Shown here piece after piece: positions 27,914-37,819 of a stretch of 64,000 bases of DNA. The notes below the pieces were generated by a model. That model searched no databases, was not told where the DNA came from, and saw only the letters and a program-made list of their open reading frames with translations. A program made the position numbers and the translations under genes. Each line of letters opens with the position of its first letter. Position 1 is the first letter of the stretch. Origin of the DNA: Nitrosomonas sp. (GTDB lineage Bacteria > Pseudomonadota > Gammaproteobacteria > Burkholderiales > Nitrosomonadaceae); the NCBI GenBank assembly GCA_031316255.1, contig JALDQW010000001.1, positions 1,612,001 to 1,676,000 of the forward strand, written 5' to 3'.

Positions 27914-28470
27914 ATGGTCGATGCATAGCGGGTTAAATTTTCTTGATTAATCGTAGATAACCATTTGACGCTACAAGAAAAAAGAAGATAGTAATGAATC
28001 GCTGCATGCGATTCTTCGTAATTGTGGGGATATTAGTCACATATTGTTTTTCGAGAATCAAACAGTAGTTGATTGGCTGTAGTGCTTACCTAAAGCACTA
28101 TTGCTGTGTTCAGTGTGTTACATGGCTAGGCGTGTCTAGCAGGAATAGTCACTCTAGCTCCAAAAGGTTGCAGTCCTTGGGCGTTGACAAGCTCACTCAC
28201 AGGATCTTGACGTGGCATACTGCAACTGTGTTGTAGTACTTTGATAGAGTGCTAGGACAGAAACAAATAAAAAGATATTCTTGAAAATGATACAGGTTGA
28301 ATACAACAGTTCTTAAGTGCATCGCACGGTTAATTTGGTAACGATTGCAATAAATTTTATAGTGCTGTTAATGAGCGGTCTAAGGCAGGCTTATCGGGTC
28401 ACAAGGATTGAAACATTCTACTCGTATGGTTTCTGCGATTTATATACGAACAGGAGTAAATTAATTTTTT
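27914..28470. other. Intergenic region upstream of the epsD-epsI operon
   Basis: 557 bases without a recognisable gene. An 8-bp hairpin (TAGTGCTT / AAGCACTA, 28080-28100, 5-base loop) lacks a T tract; it might be a weak terminator for galU or an operator. The promoter of the EPS operon must lie here; no sigma-54 or sigma-70 box is convincing. Confidence 0.45.
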
Positions 28471-29463
28471 ATGAAAAAGACTAAGGCTGCACCAACGTGT
28501 TACTCATTAGTTGGTGCATGTTTACTGATTATTGTTCTGATTTTACCGGGTTGCGAGAGTGAGCCGGAAACGAAACAGGCTGGTCAGGCGCTGGTAAGCG
28601 TGGATGGTGTAGAGATTACAATGCTGCAATTGAACGATGAATTGAACCGGACCAGAGCGCGAATACAACCGGATCAGCTTGAAGTCGCCAAGAAACAGTT
28701 AGTGGAGTCGATGATTAACCGGCAACTCATGCAGGCTGAGGCGCAGCGAAATAATCTTGATCGCACGCCGGGTGTCATGCAAGCGATAGCGCGCGCAAGA
28801 ACAGAAATTATTGCGCAGGCATACATGCAAAGTATTTTGAGCAATACTGAGAAACCCACTAAAGAAGAGATTGACGCGTTTTATCAGGAACACCCTGGAT
28901 TTTTTTCCCAGCGCAAACATTACAATCTGTCGATATTGCGTTTTGCTACAAAAGATCAAAACGCTGAACTTGAATCAGTTATTGACACTGCGAAGTCAAT
29001 AACTGATGTCGCAAAATGGATGGATAAGCATAATGTTTCCTATGAACAGGATGAGGCCGCGCGTAGCACCACGGAAATGCATCCAGAAATGTCTGCATTG
29101 CTGGCGAAAAAAGCAAAAGGCGAACTGTTTTTGTTGAATGAAAATGAATACAGCCTGTTATTTGTCATTAATGCAGTGGAAGCGCAACCGCTCACTGCTG
29201 ATCAGGCCGGGCCGCAAATTGAAAGGCATTTACTCAATATGAAACACCAGGAAATTATGAAGTCAGCATTGACAAACCTACGTGCCTCGGCAAATATTGA
29301 ATACCTTCATACGTCAGTTGATAACGTTGATCAAACTGATTCCCAGGCTGCTTTGCGCCCGACTGCTGAAACGGAGCATAACCCACTTGGTGATGACAAT
29401 ACCGCATTGAATAACCTATTGCAAAATGATTCAATCGAGCGCGGAATAACCGGACTTAAATAA
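28471..29463 (+). CDS. epsD: EpsD-family peptidyl-prolyl cis-trans isomerase lipoprotein
   Basis: The 330-aa SurA/PrsA-like chaperone has a lipobox at the end of the signal sequence (LILPGC, Cys about 27) and a SurA N-like helical domain (SVDGVEITMLQLNDELNR...QLVESMINRQLMQAEA). The parvulin-like region (about 140-260) is weakly conserved. In XrtB-type loci EpsD is the first gene of the export set and probably helps fold outer-membrane or periplasmic EPS components. It starts the operon epsD-epsE-epsF-epsG-xrtB-epsI, with short gaps to each next gene. Confidence 0.85.
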   Translation: MKKTKAAPTCYSLVGACLLIIVLILPGCESEPETKQAGQALVSVDGVEITMLQLNDELNRTRARIQPDQLEVAKKQLVESMINRQLMQAEAQRNNLDRTPGVMQAIARARTEIIAQAYMQSILSNTEKPTKEEIDAFYQEHPGFFSQRKHYNLSILRFATKDQNAELESVIDTAKSITDVAKWMDKHNVSYEQDEAARSTTEMHPEMSALLAKKAKGELFLLNENEYSLLFVINAVEAQPLTADQAGPQIERHLLNMKHQEIMKSALTNLRASANIEYLHTSVDNVDQTDSQAALRPTAETEHNPLGDDNTALNNLLQNDSIERGITGLK

Positions 29464-29508
29464 AATTAAAACTGGTGATCATCATTCTTGATATTGGTGC
29501 GTAATGTT

Positions 29509-30312
29509 ATGAGAATAACTCAATTAATCATAGGAATATTGCTGTTGTCTTGGGTGACTGGCGTGAGTTTCGCCGGTACGGACAATGCGGATAGCGGATT
29601 ACTCGGACCCGGCGATATGCTGAAGGTTCTGGTTTACGGCAATCCGGATCTTACCATTGAAACAAAAGTAAATGAGAATGGGCAAATCACTTTTCCGCTG
29701 CTTGGCGAAGTAATGTTGGGCGGATTGACGCCCATTGCAGCTGAGAAACGGATAGCAAGTCTGTTGGAAAGCGGTGGATTTTTACGCAAGCCCCAGGTTA
29801 ACATTTTGACAACATCGTTGCACAGCCAGCAGATATCCGTGCTGGGTTTTGTTCACAAACAGGGCCGCTATGCGATTGAAGGCCAACGAAGTCTGACCGA
29901 TGTATTGGCCATGGCTGGTGGAATAAATCCTGATGGCGGTAATATTGTTACCCTGATTCGCGCTCATGGCGATACTTTTATTAACGAAAAAATAGACGTG
30001 CATGCAATGATTCTATCCGGTGAAATGGGTATGAATCGTAATATACGCGGCGGCGACCTTATCTATGTAGAACCGGCTCCCCGTTTCTATATCTATGGTG
30101 AAGTACAACGCCCCGGGTTTTTCCGGCTTGAACCGGATATGACTGTAGTACAGGCGCTTTCAGTCGGAGGTGGGCTGAACCCGCGCGGAACTGAACGGGG
30201 TGTTCGTATTCAACGCCGCGATGCTGCAGGTGTTCAGCAAGTCTTTAAAGTAAAACCGGATGACCTGGTGCAGCCCAACGATGTTATTTATATTAAGGAG
30301 AGCTTGTTTTGA
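29509..30312 (+). CDS. epsE: EpsE polysaccharide export (Wza-like) protein
   Basis: The 267-aa periplasmic/outer-membrane export protein has a signal peptide (MRITQLIIGILLLSW to about SFAG), an N-terminal Poly_export domain beginning GPGDMLKVLVYGNPDL, and two SLBB-type segments (ISVLGFVHKQGRY and FYIYGEVQRPGFF). I chose ATG 29509 because it gives a normal signal peptide; the frame opens earlier at a TTG (29488). It should form the periplasmic and outer-membrane conduit for the polymer together with EpsF and EpsL. Confidence 0.92.
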   Translation: MRITQLIIGILLLSWVTGVSFAGTDNADSGLLGPGDMLKVLVYGNPDLTIETKVNENGQITFPLLGEVMLGGLTPIAAEKRIASLLESGGFLRKPQVNILTTSLHSQQISVLGFVHKQGRYAIEGQRSLTDVLAMAGGINPDGGNIVTLIRAHGDTFINEKIDVHAMILSGEMGMNRNIRGGDLIYVEPAPRFYIYGEVQRPGFFRLEPDMTVVQALSVGGGLNPRGTERGVRIQRRDAAGVQQVFKVKPDDLVQPNDVIYIKESLF

Positions 30313-30373
30313 GAATGCTGTCCGCCCTCTATTCACATAATCCTTCCTTCAGAATAACAGGTTTGATTGGCTT

Positions 30374-31753
30374 ATGAATTTATCACAGTTTGTTCGCATC
30401 ATACGGGTTCGTCTCAAGATTATATTGTTAATATTTTTTGTGACGATTTTAACGACCCTGGCGTTAAGTCTATGGTTGCCCAAGTCCTATAAGGCGACGG
30501 CAACCGTATTGCTTGCCAGTAAAGGTGTTGATCCGGTCACAGGATTGACCATGCCTATGCAACTCATGCATGGCTTTATGGCCACTCAGGTGGATGTGAT
30601 CTCTAGCACCAGAACTGCATTGACAGCAATAGACCGCCTCAAACTTGACCGTAACCAGAGCATTGTGCAACAGTTTGAAGCCAGCGGTACAGCGGGTGAT
30701 ATTCGTCACTGGCTGGCAGCCTTGCTTCTTAAAAATCTGATTGTCGAACCTTCGCGGGAAAGCAATGTCATCGCAATTAGCTATAAGGGAACAGACCCGG
30801 AGTTTGTTGCGGCCATGGCGAATGCATTTGCAGCCGCATATCAGGAAATGAGTATTCGGTTGACGGTTGAACCTTCGCAACAAGCCTCCGCATATCTGGC
30901 CAATCAGATAAACTTATTGCGCGATCAGCTGGATATGGCGCAGCGGAGAGTATCGCGTTTCCAACAGGAAGAAGGTATTGTCGATGTTGACAACCGTCTT
31001 GATATAGAGACAAAACGGTTGAACGAACTGTCCACCCAACTGACCCTGGCGCAAGGGGAAGTCATGGGCGCCGGTCAGGAAAACAACCGTACCGGAGCAG
31101 GGCAAAGTGTTGTCAACAATGCACTGATTAATGGACTAAAAGTAAATCTGGCTCAGGCTGAAGCCAAACTGGCAGATGCGGAACAGAGACTGGGCAAAAA
31201 TCATCCGGAATACGAAGGCACCAGAGCTCAAGTAGTCAAACTTCGGGCGGAATTGGAAAGACATACCCGGGCGACTTCGAAAAACGCAATCAGCCGGGAA
31301 GCGGAAATCAATGCTGCTTTGGAAGCACAGAAAACCAAAGTACTCGCGCTTCAGCAGGCGCGCGACGAGTTGAAACTCTTGTTAAGAGAAGCAGAAGGTG
31401 CGCAGCATGCTTACGATAGCGCGCAGCAGTACTTAAACAGAACCAGCCTTGAAGGCCGCTCAAACCTGTCAGGCGTTTCCATACTGGACGCGGCCAATCC
31501 ACCGGTAACACACGACAGTCCAAAGCTGTTTCTTAACATGCTTCTCTCGGTATTTCTAGGCATTATGCTTGGATTGGGTTCTGGTTTGCTGGCGGAAATG
31601 CTCGACCGGCGTGTGCGTTCCACGGAAGATTTGGCGGAATTATTACAGGCACCAGTTTTTGGTGAACTGGATTTGCGCAAGCGTAAGTCACTACTGTCGC
31701 TGTTGCGCTTTCGATTACCTTTCATGCGACATGCGCATGACACTGTCAATTAA
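30374..31753 (+). CDS. epsF: EpsF chain-length determinant (polysaccharide co-polymerase)
   Basis: The 459-aa Wzz-type inner-membrane protein has a membrane helix at about 14-33, a periplasmic Wzz region, a long coiled coil (about 185-355, with repeated Gln/Glu/Ala-rich heptads) and a second helix at about 390-410 preceded by a Pro-rich stretch (AANPPVTHDSPKL, GNVR-type). EpsF regulates chain length and links polymerisation to export through EpsE. It lies 61 bases after epsE and 6 bases before epsG. Confidence 0.92.
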   Translation: MNLSQFVRIIRVRLKIILLIFFVTILTTLALSLWLPKSYKATATVLLASKGVDPVTGLTMPMQLMHGFMATQVDVISSTRTALTAIDRLKLDRNQSIVQQFEASGTAGDIRHWLAALLLKNLIVEPSRESNVIAISYKGTDPEFVAAMANAFAAAYQEMSIRLTVEPSQQASAYLANQINLLRDQLDMAQRRVSRFQQEEGIVDVDNRLDIETKRLNELSTQLTLAQGEVMGAGQENNRTGAGQSVVNNALINGLKVNLAQAEAKLADAEQRLGKNHPEYEGTRAQVVKLRAELERHTRATSKNAISREAEINAALEAQKTKVLALQQARDELKLLLREAEGAQHAYDSAQQYLNRTSLEGRSNLSGVSILDAANPPVTHDSPKLFLNMLLSVFLGIMLGLGSGLLAEMLDRRVRSTEDLAELLQAPVFGELDLRKRKSLLSLLRFRLPFMRHAHDTVN

Positions 31754-31759
31754 TACAAA

Positions 31760-32668
31760 ATGAATATTCCCATGCTATCAAACCCTGGATTTGTATTAAA
31801 GCAGGACGCTGCTTCTTCGACCGAATCGGCACCTGGGCGTAGTGCTCAAATCGGTCAAATTCTCCTGAATATGGAAAAGATCACCCTGGATGATGTCGAC
31901 AAAATTTTACAACTGCAGCAACAAGAAGGCATACTTTTTGGTGCGGCTGCCCGGCAACTCGGATTGGTGACGGACAGAGATATTCAGCAAGCTCTGGCCA
32001 GTCAATCGAATCATTCCAGCTTGTCGCCGGAGCAAGTAAATGATATGCCTGATTTAATTGTTGTGCACCAGCCATTCATTGACCAGGTGGAATTCATGCG
32101 TGCTGTACGCAGTCAGTTAATCATGCGCTGGTTTTCAACAGGACAGAAATCAATCGCTGTGATCGAGATTAACCCGACTGGCGGAGCCAGTCTACTTGTT
32201 GCCAATCTTGCTGTGTTGTTTTCACAGTTAGGAAAGCGTACGTTACTGATCGACGCCGATTTACGCAATCCGCGTCAACATGAGATTTTTAATTTACAGG
32301 ATATGCCGGGTTTTTCAGATGCACTTGCTGGGCGCAAGGCCTTATCTGAAGTGATATCAAAAAAGGAATCCATTACGGATCTTGCTATTTTATCCGCCGG
32401 AGAGCCGCCATCCAATCCCTCTGAGCTGCTCAGCCGGGCCATGTTTGCAGACAAAGGTGAATCCCTGCATGATCAGTATGATGTTGTTCTATATGATGCG
32501 CCGGCATTTATGACCAGCAGTGATGCACTGCTGGTAACCGCACGAGCTGGTGGCGTATTGCTGGCAGTGCGCAAAAATCATACGCGCTTTACTGATATTC
32601 AGGCGATCAAATCGCAACTGTCAAGTCATGGCACTCCAATAATAGGTACCGTTCTAATCGATTTATAA
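31760..32668 (+). CDS. epsG: EpsG, BY-kinase-like partner of EpsF, degenerate Walker A
   Basis: The 302-aa cytoplasmic protein has an N-terminal GspE/MshEN-like helical region (IGQILLNMEKITLDDVDKIL) and a C-terminal MinD/BY-kinase fold with Walker A' LLIDADLR (162-169) and a Walker B-like VVLYDAP. The first P-loop reads NPTGGASLL (138-146), with no Lys and none of the GxxxxGK[ST] pattern. EpsG family members as I remember them also depart from the consensus (GEGRS), so this may be a family trait taken further. No Tyr-rich C-terminal tail is seen. It overlaps xrtB by one base. Confidence 0.87.
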   Translation: MNIPMLSNPGFVLKQDAASSTESAPGRSAQIGQILLNMEKITLDDVDKILQLQQQEGILFGAAARQLGLVTDRDIQQALASQSNHSSLSPEQVNDMPDLIVVHQPFIDQVEFMRAVRSQLIMRWFSTGQKSIAVIEINPTGGASLLVANLAVLFSQLGKRTLLIDADLRNPRQHEIFNLQDMPGFSDALAGRKALSEVISKKESITDLAILSAGEPPSNPSELLSRAMFADKGESLHDQYDVVLYDAPAFMTSSDALLVTARAGGVLLAVRKNHTRFTDIQAIKSQLSSHGTPIIGTVLIDL

Positions 32669-33567
32669 TGGGACAGAATAATCATATTCTTTTTACGGCA
32701 ACGCAGTCTGGCATGAAAACGGGTGCCAATAGTTGGTGGCCCATTCTGTTTGGGCTGTTGGTAATGTATGTGCCAACGTTTTATGATCTTGCTAATGGAT
32801 TATGGACACACGAGGAACAGGTGCATGGCCCAATAATTCTGGCGCTTTCACTTTGGCTTATCTATCGCAAGTGGCCGGAAATGATTATGTGCAGCGAGGG
32901 CAAGTCACCTTCTGGCGCGGGCTGGGTCATTTTTCTGATAGCACTGGGGTTTTATATTATTGGCCGTTCTCAACAAATTCTTGTATTAGAGATAGCGTCT
33001 TTTATTTTTACCCTGGCGGCATTGTTACTGATAACGCGGGGCAGTGCTGCATTGAAGTGTTTATGGTTTCCATTCTTTTTTATGCTGTTTATGATTCCCC
33101 TGCCCGGGCCGATAGTCAGCATGCTGACCATGCCCATGAAAATGGCGGTCTCGTATGTGGCCGAGCAGATTTTGTTCTGGGCTGACTACCCGATTGCACG
33201 TAATGGCGTTATCCTGCAAATTGGCCAATATCAGTTGCTGGTTGCTGACGCCTGTGCCGGATTGCAAACATTGCTGACGCTTGAAGCACTCGGGTTGTTT
33301 TACCTGAATCTGATACAGCATAGCTCGGTCTGGCGTAATATCACATTGGCAATCTTGATTGTGCCGATATCTTTTACCGCCAATGTTATCCGTGTCATCA
33401 CGCTCACATTGATTACGTATCATTATGGCGATGCCGCAGGTCAAGGATTTATGCATGGATTTGCAGGCATGGTTTTGTTTATCAGTGCGCTGATATTAAT
33501 CCTGAGTGTGGATGCGTTTTTACAGGTCTTCTTCAAATCCCGTTATGTCAATGCATCGCCTGCATGA
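32668..33567 (+). CDS. xrtB: Exosortase B
   Basis: The 299-aa multi-pass membrane transpeptidase/protease cleaves PEP-CTERM signals. The three catalytic residues are visible: Cys196 in ADACAGLQ, Arg242 in NVIRV and His263 in MHGFAG. About eight hydrophobic helices match the family. Its placement after epsG and before epsI is the diagnostic XrtB arrangement. Likely substrates in the window are the proteins at 25322, 25919 and 58810. The start codon overlaps the epsG stop, so translation is coupled. Confidence 0.96.
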   Translation: MGQNNHILFTATQSGMKTGANSWWPILFGLLVMYVPTFYDLANGLWTHEEQVHGPIILALSLWLIYRKWPEMIMCSEGKSPSGAGWVIFLIALGFYIIGRSQQILVLEIASFIFTLAALLLITRGSAALKCLWFPFFFMLFMIPLPGPIVSMLTMPMKMAVSYVAEQILFWADYPIARNGVILQIGQYQLLVADACAGLQTLLTLEALGLFYLNLIQHSSVWRNITLAILIVPISFTANVIRVITLTLITYHYGDAAGQGFMHGFAGMVLFISALILILSVDAFLQVFFKSRYVNASPA

Positions 33568-33600
33568 CTGTAGATAATAATCAGGATATTAGGAATCTAA

Positions 33601-34287
33601 ATGAAAAAACAATTGATTGCTAGCTTTGCGCTGAGTATTTTGATGGTGTCCACGGCAGCATTGACAATGGTTTTGACGCCAACCAATAAATTAGCTGATT
33701 ATCGCGATATGACACATCTCGATACACTGATTCCCTTAGCTTTTGCGGACTGGCAGATAGACCAATCAATTATTCCTTTGCAAGTGGATCCGGAAACCCA
33801 AGCAAAGCTTGACAGGCTCTATAACCAGACACTTGCTCGAACCTATGTAAACGCTGAAGGTATGCGTGTAATGCTTTCAATCGCTTATGGTGGAGATCAA
33901 AGCGATCATCTGGCCTTACATAAGCCTGAGGCCTGTTATCTTGCGCAAGGCTTTCAAATTAAAAAGAACGTTGCCAGTGAATTGTCTACGCAATTTGGTG
34001 ACCTGCCAAGCAGACGCCTGTTGGCTGTTCGTGGTAACCGCATTGAACCCATTACCTATTGGGTGACAGTCGGCGATAAGGCTGTTTTGTCGGGTATCAA
34101 TCAGAAATTACAGCAAATTCGGTATGGATTATCGGGAAATGTATCCGATGGCATGCTGGTGCGTGTGTCCACGCTTGGTATTGTTGAGGATCAGGCATAT
34201 AAACTACAGGAAGCTTTCGTTCGGGATATGTTGGCAGTAATTGGTATTAAAGAGCGCATTAGACTGATTGGGAATCAGCTGGATTGA
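33601..34287 (+). CDS. epsI: EpsI, exosortase-associated protein
   Basis: The 228-aa protein has an N-terminal membrane anchor (about 7-25) and a periplasmic domain with the EpsI markers YGGDQSDHLALHKPEACYLAQGF (split here by numbering, about residues 98-120) and PITYWVTVG. EpsI accompanies almost every exosortase as a separate gene or fused domain; its biochemical role is not settled. It lies 33 bases after xrtB and closes the export operon; a 528-base gap follows. Confidence 0.93.
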   Translation: MKKQLIASFALSILMVSTAALTMVLTPTNKLADYRDMTHLDTLIPLAFADWQIDQSIIPLQVDPETQAKLDRLYNQTLARTYVNAEGMRVMLSIAYGGDQSDHLALHKPEACYLAQGFQIKKNVASELSTQFGDLPSRRLLAVRGNRIEPITYWVTVGDKAVLSGINQKLQQIRYGLSGNVSDGMLVRVSTLGIVEDQAYKLQEAFVRDMLAVIGIKERIRLIGNQLD

Positions 34288-34815
34288 AGCATGTAGCTCA
34301 TGTTTCAAGATGGGCCGGAACGTATGGTTTTCTGCGGAAGTTGTGGAGAACGACCTGAGTTTCCACGAAAGTGCAAAAGGAAAAAGGTTCAAGACGTGAA
34401 TTTCTTGAGTACAAGCTTAAGTTTTAACTGTGCATCGACTGCTTCGACGCCATTTTATGAAAACAGCTGAGTCCAGATGGAATTTTCGCCATTGATAACT
34501 TTAGTTCGGTTAATCCATTGTGTTTTCTCAGCGTGCTTCTTCGGAGAGATGTTGGTGCAAATTCCGAACGCGTTTGTTGGCTTACAGCGCAAGTAATTTG
34601 TCAGTTTTACTTTTAACTGCCCTATACAAGCTCATCAATGAACGCGACGATCAACTCATTTAATTGAAACATGTTGTTTGTGTGTTCTTACAATTTTAGT
34701 TTTCTTGTGGCGAAATCGGATTTATATTGGTTGCTTAAAAATTATCTTGCTCCGGATAGTTGGACGGGTTTGGCAACTGTCGCGATAACTATTTATCTGC
34801 ATCGATTGAATTATC
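34288..34815. other. Intergenic region between epsI and the polymerase gene
   Basis: No gene or RNA is recognised in these 528 bases. The gap suggests that the downstream glycosyltransferase/polymerase genes have their own promoter. No specific promoter or terminator could be defended. Confidence 0.4.
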
Positions 34816-36342
34816 ATGAAAGCAATAGCATCGACTTTGCTAACATCTAACAATACGAATTCAAAGGCATTGCTTGTTGTTCTGCTTATTAGCGCCCTGC
34901 TTTTGGCGGTGTTAAGCGGCATTTTTTCCGCGTTCGGTAACGTGATTCTTTTGATCCCGCTATTGGCTTTGTTCGGTGTTTTCTTCGTGCTTGCCGCGCC
35001 TGTGTCATGGACGGTTTGGATCATATTCTTGGCGGCGTTTCTGGTCACCGGGCCGAGCGCCTATTTCATACGCTTTTCGCAACTTCAATGGCTTACCGTT
35101 TTTGTCAGTGCTGCATTGTTGTTGCCTGCGTTACTTTACCTGATACGTATCCAGATCGGCGCGCAACCAACACAATTCTTACGTCACTTTTTTTGGCCTG
35201 GTATCTTTCTTCTATTTGTCACTTTCTCTACGCTAATCAATGATCCTCAATTCGGGGATGTAGTGAATGGATCTCGCCATTACTTTCTAATGTGGCCATT
35301 AATGCTGGTATTCATGCTCGGCCTGGTCCGTCAGGATATGCAGGTGCAATTATGGAAAGCGCTTATGATCGTTGCTATTTTGCAGTTACCCATGGCGATT
35401 TATCAGTATTTTTTTGTGGCGCTGAAAAGTATGCGGTTTTCTCCCTGGGATTCAGTTATAGGCACGTTCCCGGGTAATATTGAAGGAGGTGGAGAGAGCG
35501 CGGGTATGGCCTTTATGTTGTTAATTGCCATGTTGACTGCCATCGCATTATGGCGTGAGGGTAAATTAAGCAGCACATGGATGGCCCTGGTTGTCTTTGC
35601 AGGGTTAGGTACGCTGCTCCTTGCGGAAGTCAAGGCGATAGTCATGTTGCTACCGTTTGCAATCGGCCTGTACTATCGTAGAGAACTCATGAAAAAACCC
35701 ATGGAATCAATCCTGGTTATGCTTGGCACGCTCTTGTTAGCTGGCGCCATATTCATGGCTTATGAAAAGATTCACTATGGAAATATTTCAACAAGTACAT
35801 TTAATACGAATCAGGCTGCTTCAACTTATGACCGCGTTATGAGCGCGCTTAACCCCGAAACGGTGTCTTTAGGTGGAAATGAGCTGGGTCGAGTTACCCA
35901 TATCGTGAATTGGTGGGCAATCAATATCAAAAGTGGGGACCTTCAACATAGCTTATTTGGCTATGGTATGGGCGCTACCTTTGCCAGCAGATTTGGTGTG
36001 GGTGAACTGGTTGGTCGTTTTCCTTACACCATAGCAGGTTCTTCTACGATTATTCTGCTATGGGAAGTAGGTATTCTGGGGCATTTGGCATTTCTTTTTG
36101 TTTTGTTATCCGGTGCCCGGGCTTCGGGGCGTGCCGCCAAAAATGAAACTATACCCGAGATGCATCGTATTTTTCTCAGAGTGGGCGCTGTCGGTTTATT
36201 GATACTTACGATAACGTTGCCTTACACAAGTTTTCATCTTTACGCCAATCCCATTCAGTTTCTTATGATGTTTATGTTGGGCCAAGCGGCTTATTGGTCG
36301 TGTTTTGTAAAATCTCCGAAACAATTTTCAGATAAAAAGTAA
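34816..36342 (+). CDS. Wzy/O-antigen-ligase-like EPS polymerase
   Basis: The 508-aa integral membrane protein has about 11-12 hydrophobic segments and one large periplasmic loop (about 325-385, with GNELGRVTHIVNWW and GYGMGATFASRFG), the topology of the Wzy/WaaL family. It should join lipid-linked repeat units into the polymer at the periplasmic face. Sequence conservation in this family is low, so the call rests on topology and on position between the export operon and the transferases. It may be either a polymerase or a ligase. Confidence 0.75.
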   Translation: MKAIASTLLTSNNTNSKALLVVLLISALLLAVLSGIFSAFGNVILLIPLLALFGVFFVLAAPVSWTVWIIFLAAFLVTGPSAYFIRFSQLQWLTVFVSAALLLPALLYLIRIQIGAQPTQFLRHFFWPGIFLLFVTFSTLINDPQFGDVVNGSRHYFLMWPLMLVFMLGLVRQDMQVQLWKALMIVAILQLPMAIYQYFFVALKSMRFSPWDSVIGTFPGNIEGGGESAGMAFMLLIAMLTAIALWREGKLSSTWMALVVFAGLGTLLLAEVKAIVMLLPFAIGLYYRRELMKKPMESILVMLGTLLLAGAIFMAYEKIHYGNISTSTFNTNQAASTYDRVMSALNPETVSLGGNELGRVTHIVNWWAINIKSGDLQHSLFGYGMGATFASRFGVGELVGRFPYTIAGSSTIILLWEVGILGHLAFLFVLLSGARASGRAAKNETIPEMHRIFLRVGAVGLLILTITLPYTSFHLYANPIQFLMMFMLGQAAYWSCFVKSPKQFSDKK

Positions 36343-36646
36343 ATAGAATTCATGAATAATCGGTCAGAAATCAAGCAGAGCGATATGTCGTGGCCATTCG
36401 GTTTGGAATTAAACTTTGTAATCAACAATATGTACCCTGTTTCAGATGTGCGCCGTATTGTGTGCCAATTAATAAACAAATGGTGATTTTTATGTGTCGT
36501 ACAAGTGATCATTGCATCACCGGTGAAATGATTTTGTTTCTCCAGGTTGTGACGGAGAAAAGTGGTAAATGGGTCCTCGAAATTGATTTGTTTGCGCAAG
36601 TGCAAGATTGCCCTCAACGTATTGTCAACAAGATTCAGGCGCAGCT
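36343..36646. other. Short region with possible decayed small gene
   Basis: Frames at 36351-36479 and 36480-36650 each encode short peptides; the second runs to within an ATGA overlap of the sulfotransferase start and reads like protein (VTEKSGKWVLEIDLFAQVQ). They might be two halves of one frameshifted small gene. No family is recognised and no firm CDS can be assigned. Confidence 0.3.
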
Positions 36647-37591
36647 ATGAGCGCGAGGGGGGGTAATCGCGTAGTATTTCTTCTTGGTGCTGGCCGTTCC
36701 GGTACAACGTTGCTCTATAAAATATTGTCCATGCATCGCAGTGTGGCCTATTTGAGCAACTACCAGAATCGTTTTCCGAAGTGGCCTTCCCTCGCTTATT
36801 TGCAATATATACTTAATCAGTTTCCAGAATACAAACGCAAATCATGGTTTAAAGAACACGGCAATGCTTACTTCAATGAGCGGCGCGACTGGCTGCGTTC
36901 TATTGCGCCAACGCCAGCGGAGGCGGAATCGGTTTATGCCAGTTGCGGTATTCCACTTACGCCCGATGGCGATTATTCTTTGACAGCTAGAGTGGCCGAA
37001 TGCTTGCAAAATCGATTTGAGCGTATCCTTCAGATGTCCCGTGGCCAGGTTTTACTGACTAAACGCACTGCGAATAATCGCCGCATACCCATTCTCAGGC
37101 AAATATTTCCAGATGCGAAGTATATCCATTTGGTCAGGGATGGACGAGCGGTGGCTTATTCCTTATTGCGTGTGTCGTGGTGGAACGACCATGTTTTGTA
37201 CTGGGCAGGAAAGACGCCGCGACAGATGATTGCGGCGGGTTCCAATCCTTTGGAGCTTGCAGCGCGGAATTGGTTTGAAGAAATGCAGTCATTAGCGCAA
37301 GGGATCACTTTGATTCCTGACGGTCAATTACTGGAGGTGCGATATGAAGAATTGTTGCACGATCCACATGTTCAATTAGAGCGCATCCTGAATTTTATGG
37401 GGGTTGCTGCAAAAAAAGATGATGTGTTTTGGGGTCTCGTGGAATCCTTGCACCTCGAACCCAAACCTGAAGCGTGGACTCATAAATGGACAGAATCGGA
37501 ATTGAAATTGGTGCACGCTTTGCAAGGCGATACATTGCGTCATTGGGGATTCAAGACGGCTCTGTTGCAAAAAATCCGCACTTCAACTTAG
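36647..37591 (+). CDS. Sulfotransferase family protein (EPS locus, copy 1)
   Basis: The 314-aa cytosolic enzyme should transfer sulfate from PAPS. It has the 5'-phosphosulfate loop LGAGRSGTTLLYKIL at the N-terminus and the 3'-phosphate loop HLVRDGRAVAYSLL near residue 165. The frame opens earlier at 36608; I chose ATG 36647 because the P-loop motif normally lies within the first 15-20 residues. Its position among EPS transferases suggests the polysaccharide or its precursor as acceptor. Two other sulfotransferases occur at 43531 and 49188. Confidence 0.88.
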   Translation: MSARGGNRVVFLLGAGRSGTTLLYKILSMHRSVAYLSNYQNRFPKWPSLAYLQYILNQFPEYKRKSWFKEHGNAYFNERRDWLRSIAPTPAEAESVYASCGIPLTPDGDYSLTARVAECLQNRFERILQMSRGQVLLTKRTANNRRIPILRQIFPDAKYIHLVRDGRAVAYSLLRVSWWNDHVLYWAGKTPRQMIAAGSNPLELAARNWFEEMQSLAQGITLIPDGQLLEVRYEELLHDPHVQLERILNFMGVAAKKDDVFWGLVESLHLEPKPEAWTHKWTESELKLVHALQGDTLRHWGFKTALLQKIRTST

Positions 37592-37819
37592 CATTATTTT
37601 TTCAGATGGGGAAAAACAATGAGTGATTTCACCCATCTGGGGAGTGAAGCTAACAGTATAAAGCCAATATAAACGGAGCATTTAAAGTATTGAAAAGCGA
37701 TCAACTGAGGAATCTGGGTTCAGTATTTAAAATTCATAAGTCAAATAATTCATAAACTTATTTTGAAATATACTATTATTTGCAACAGAAACAAACGCAA
37801 TGTTCTGGTGGAGTAAAAA

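Noticed and set aside
27914..28470. Sigma-54 promoter for the epsD operon
   Set aside because: Several GG-N10-GC matches exist but none has the TGGCA core; chance matches are expected at this frequency.
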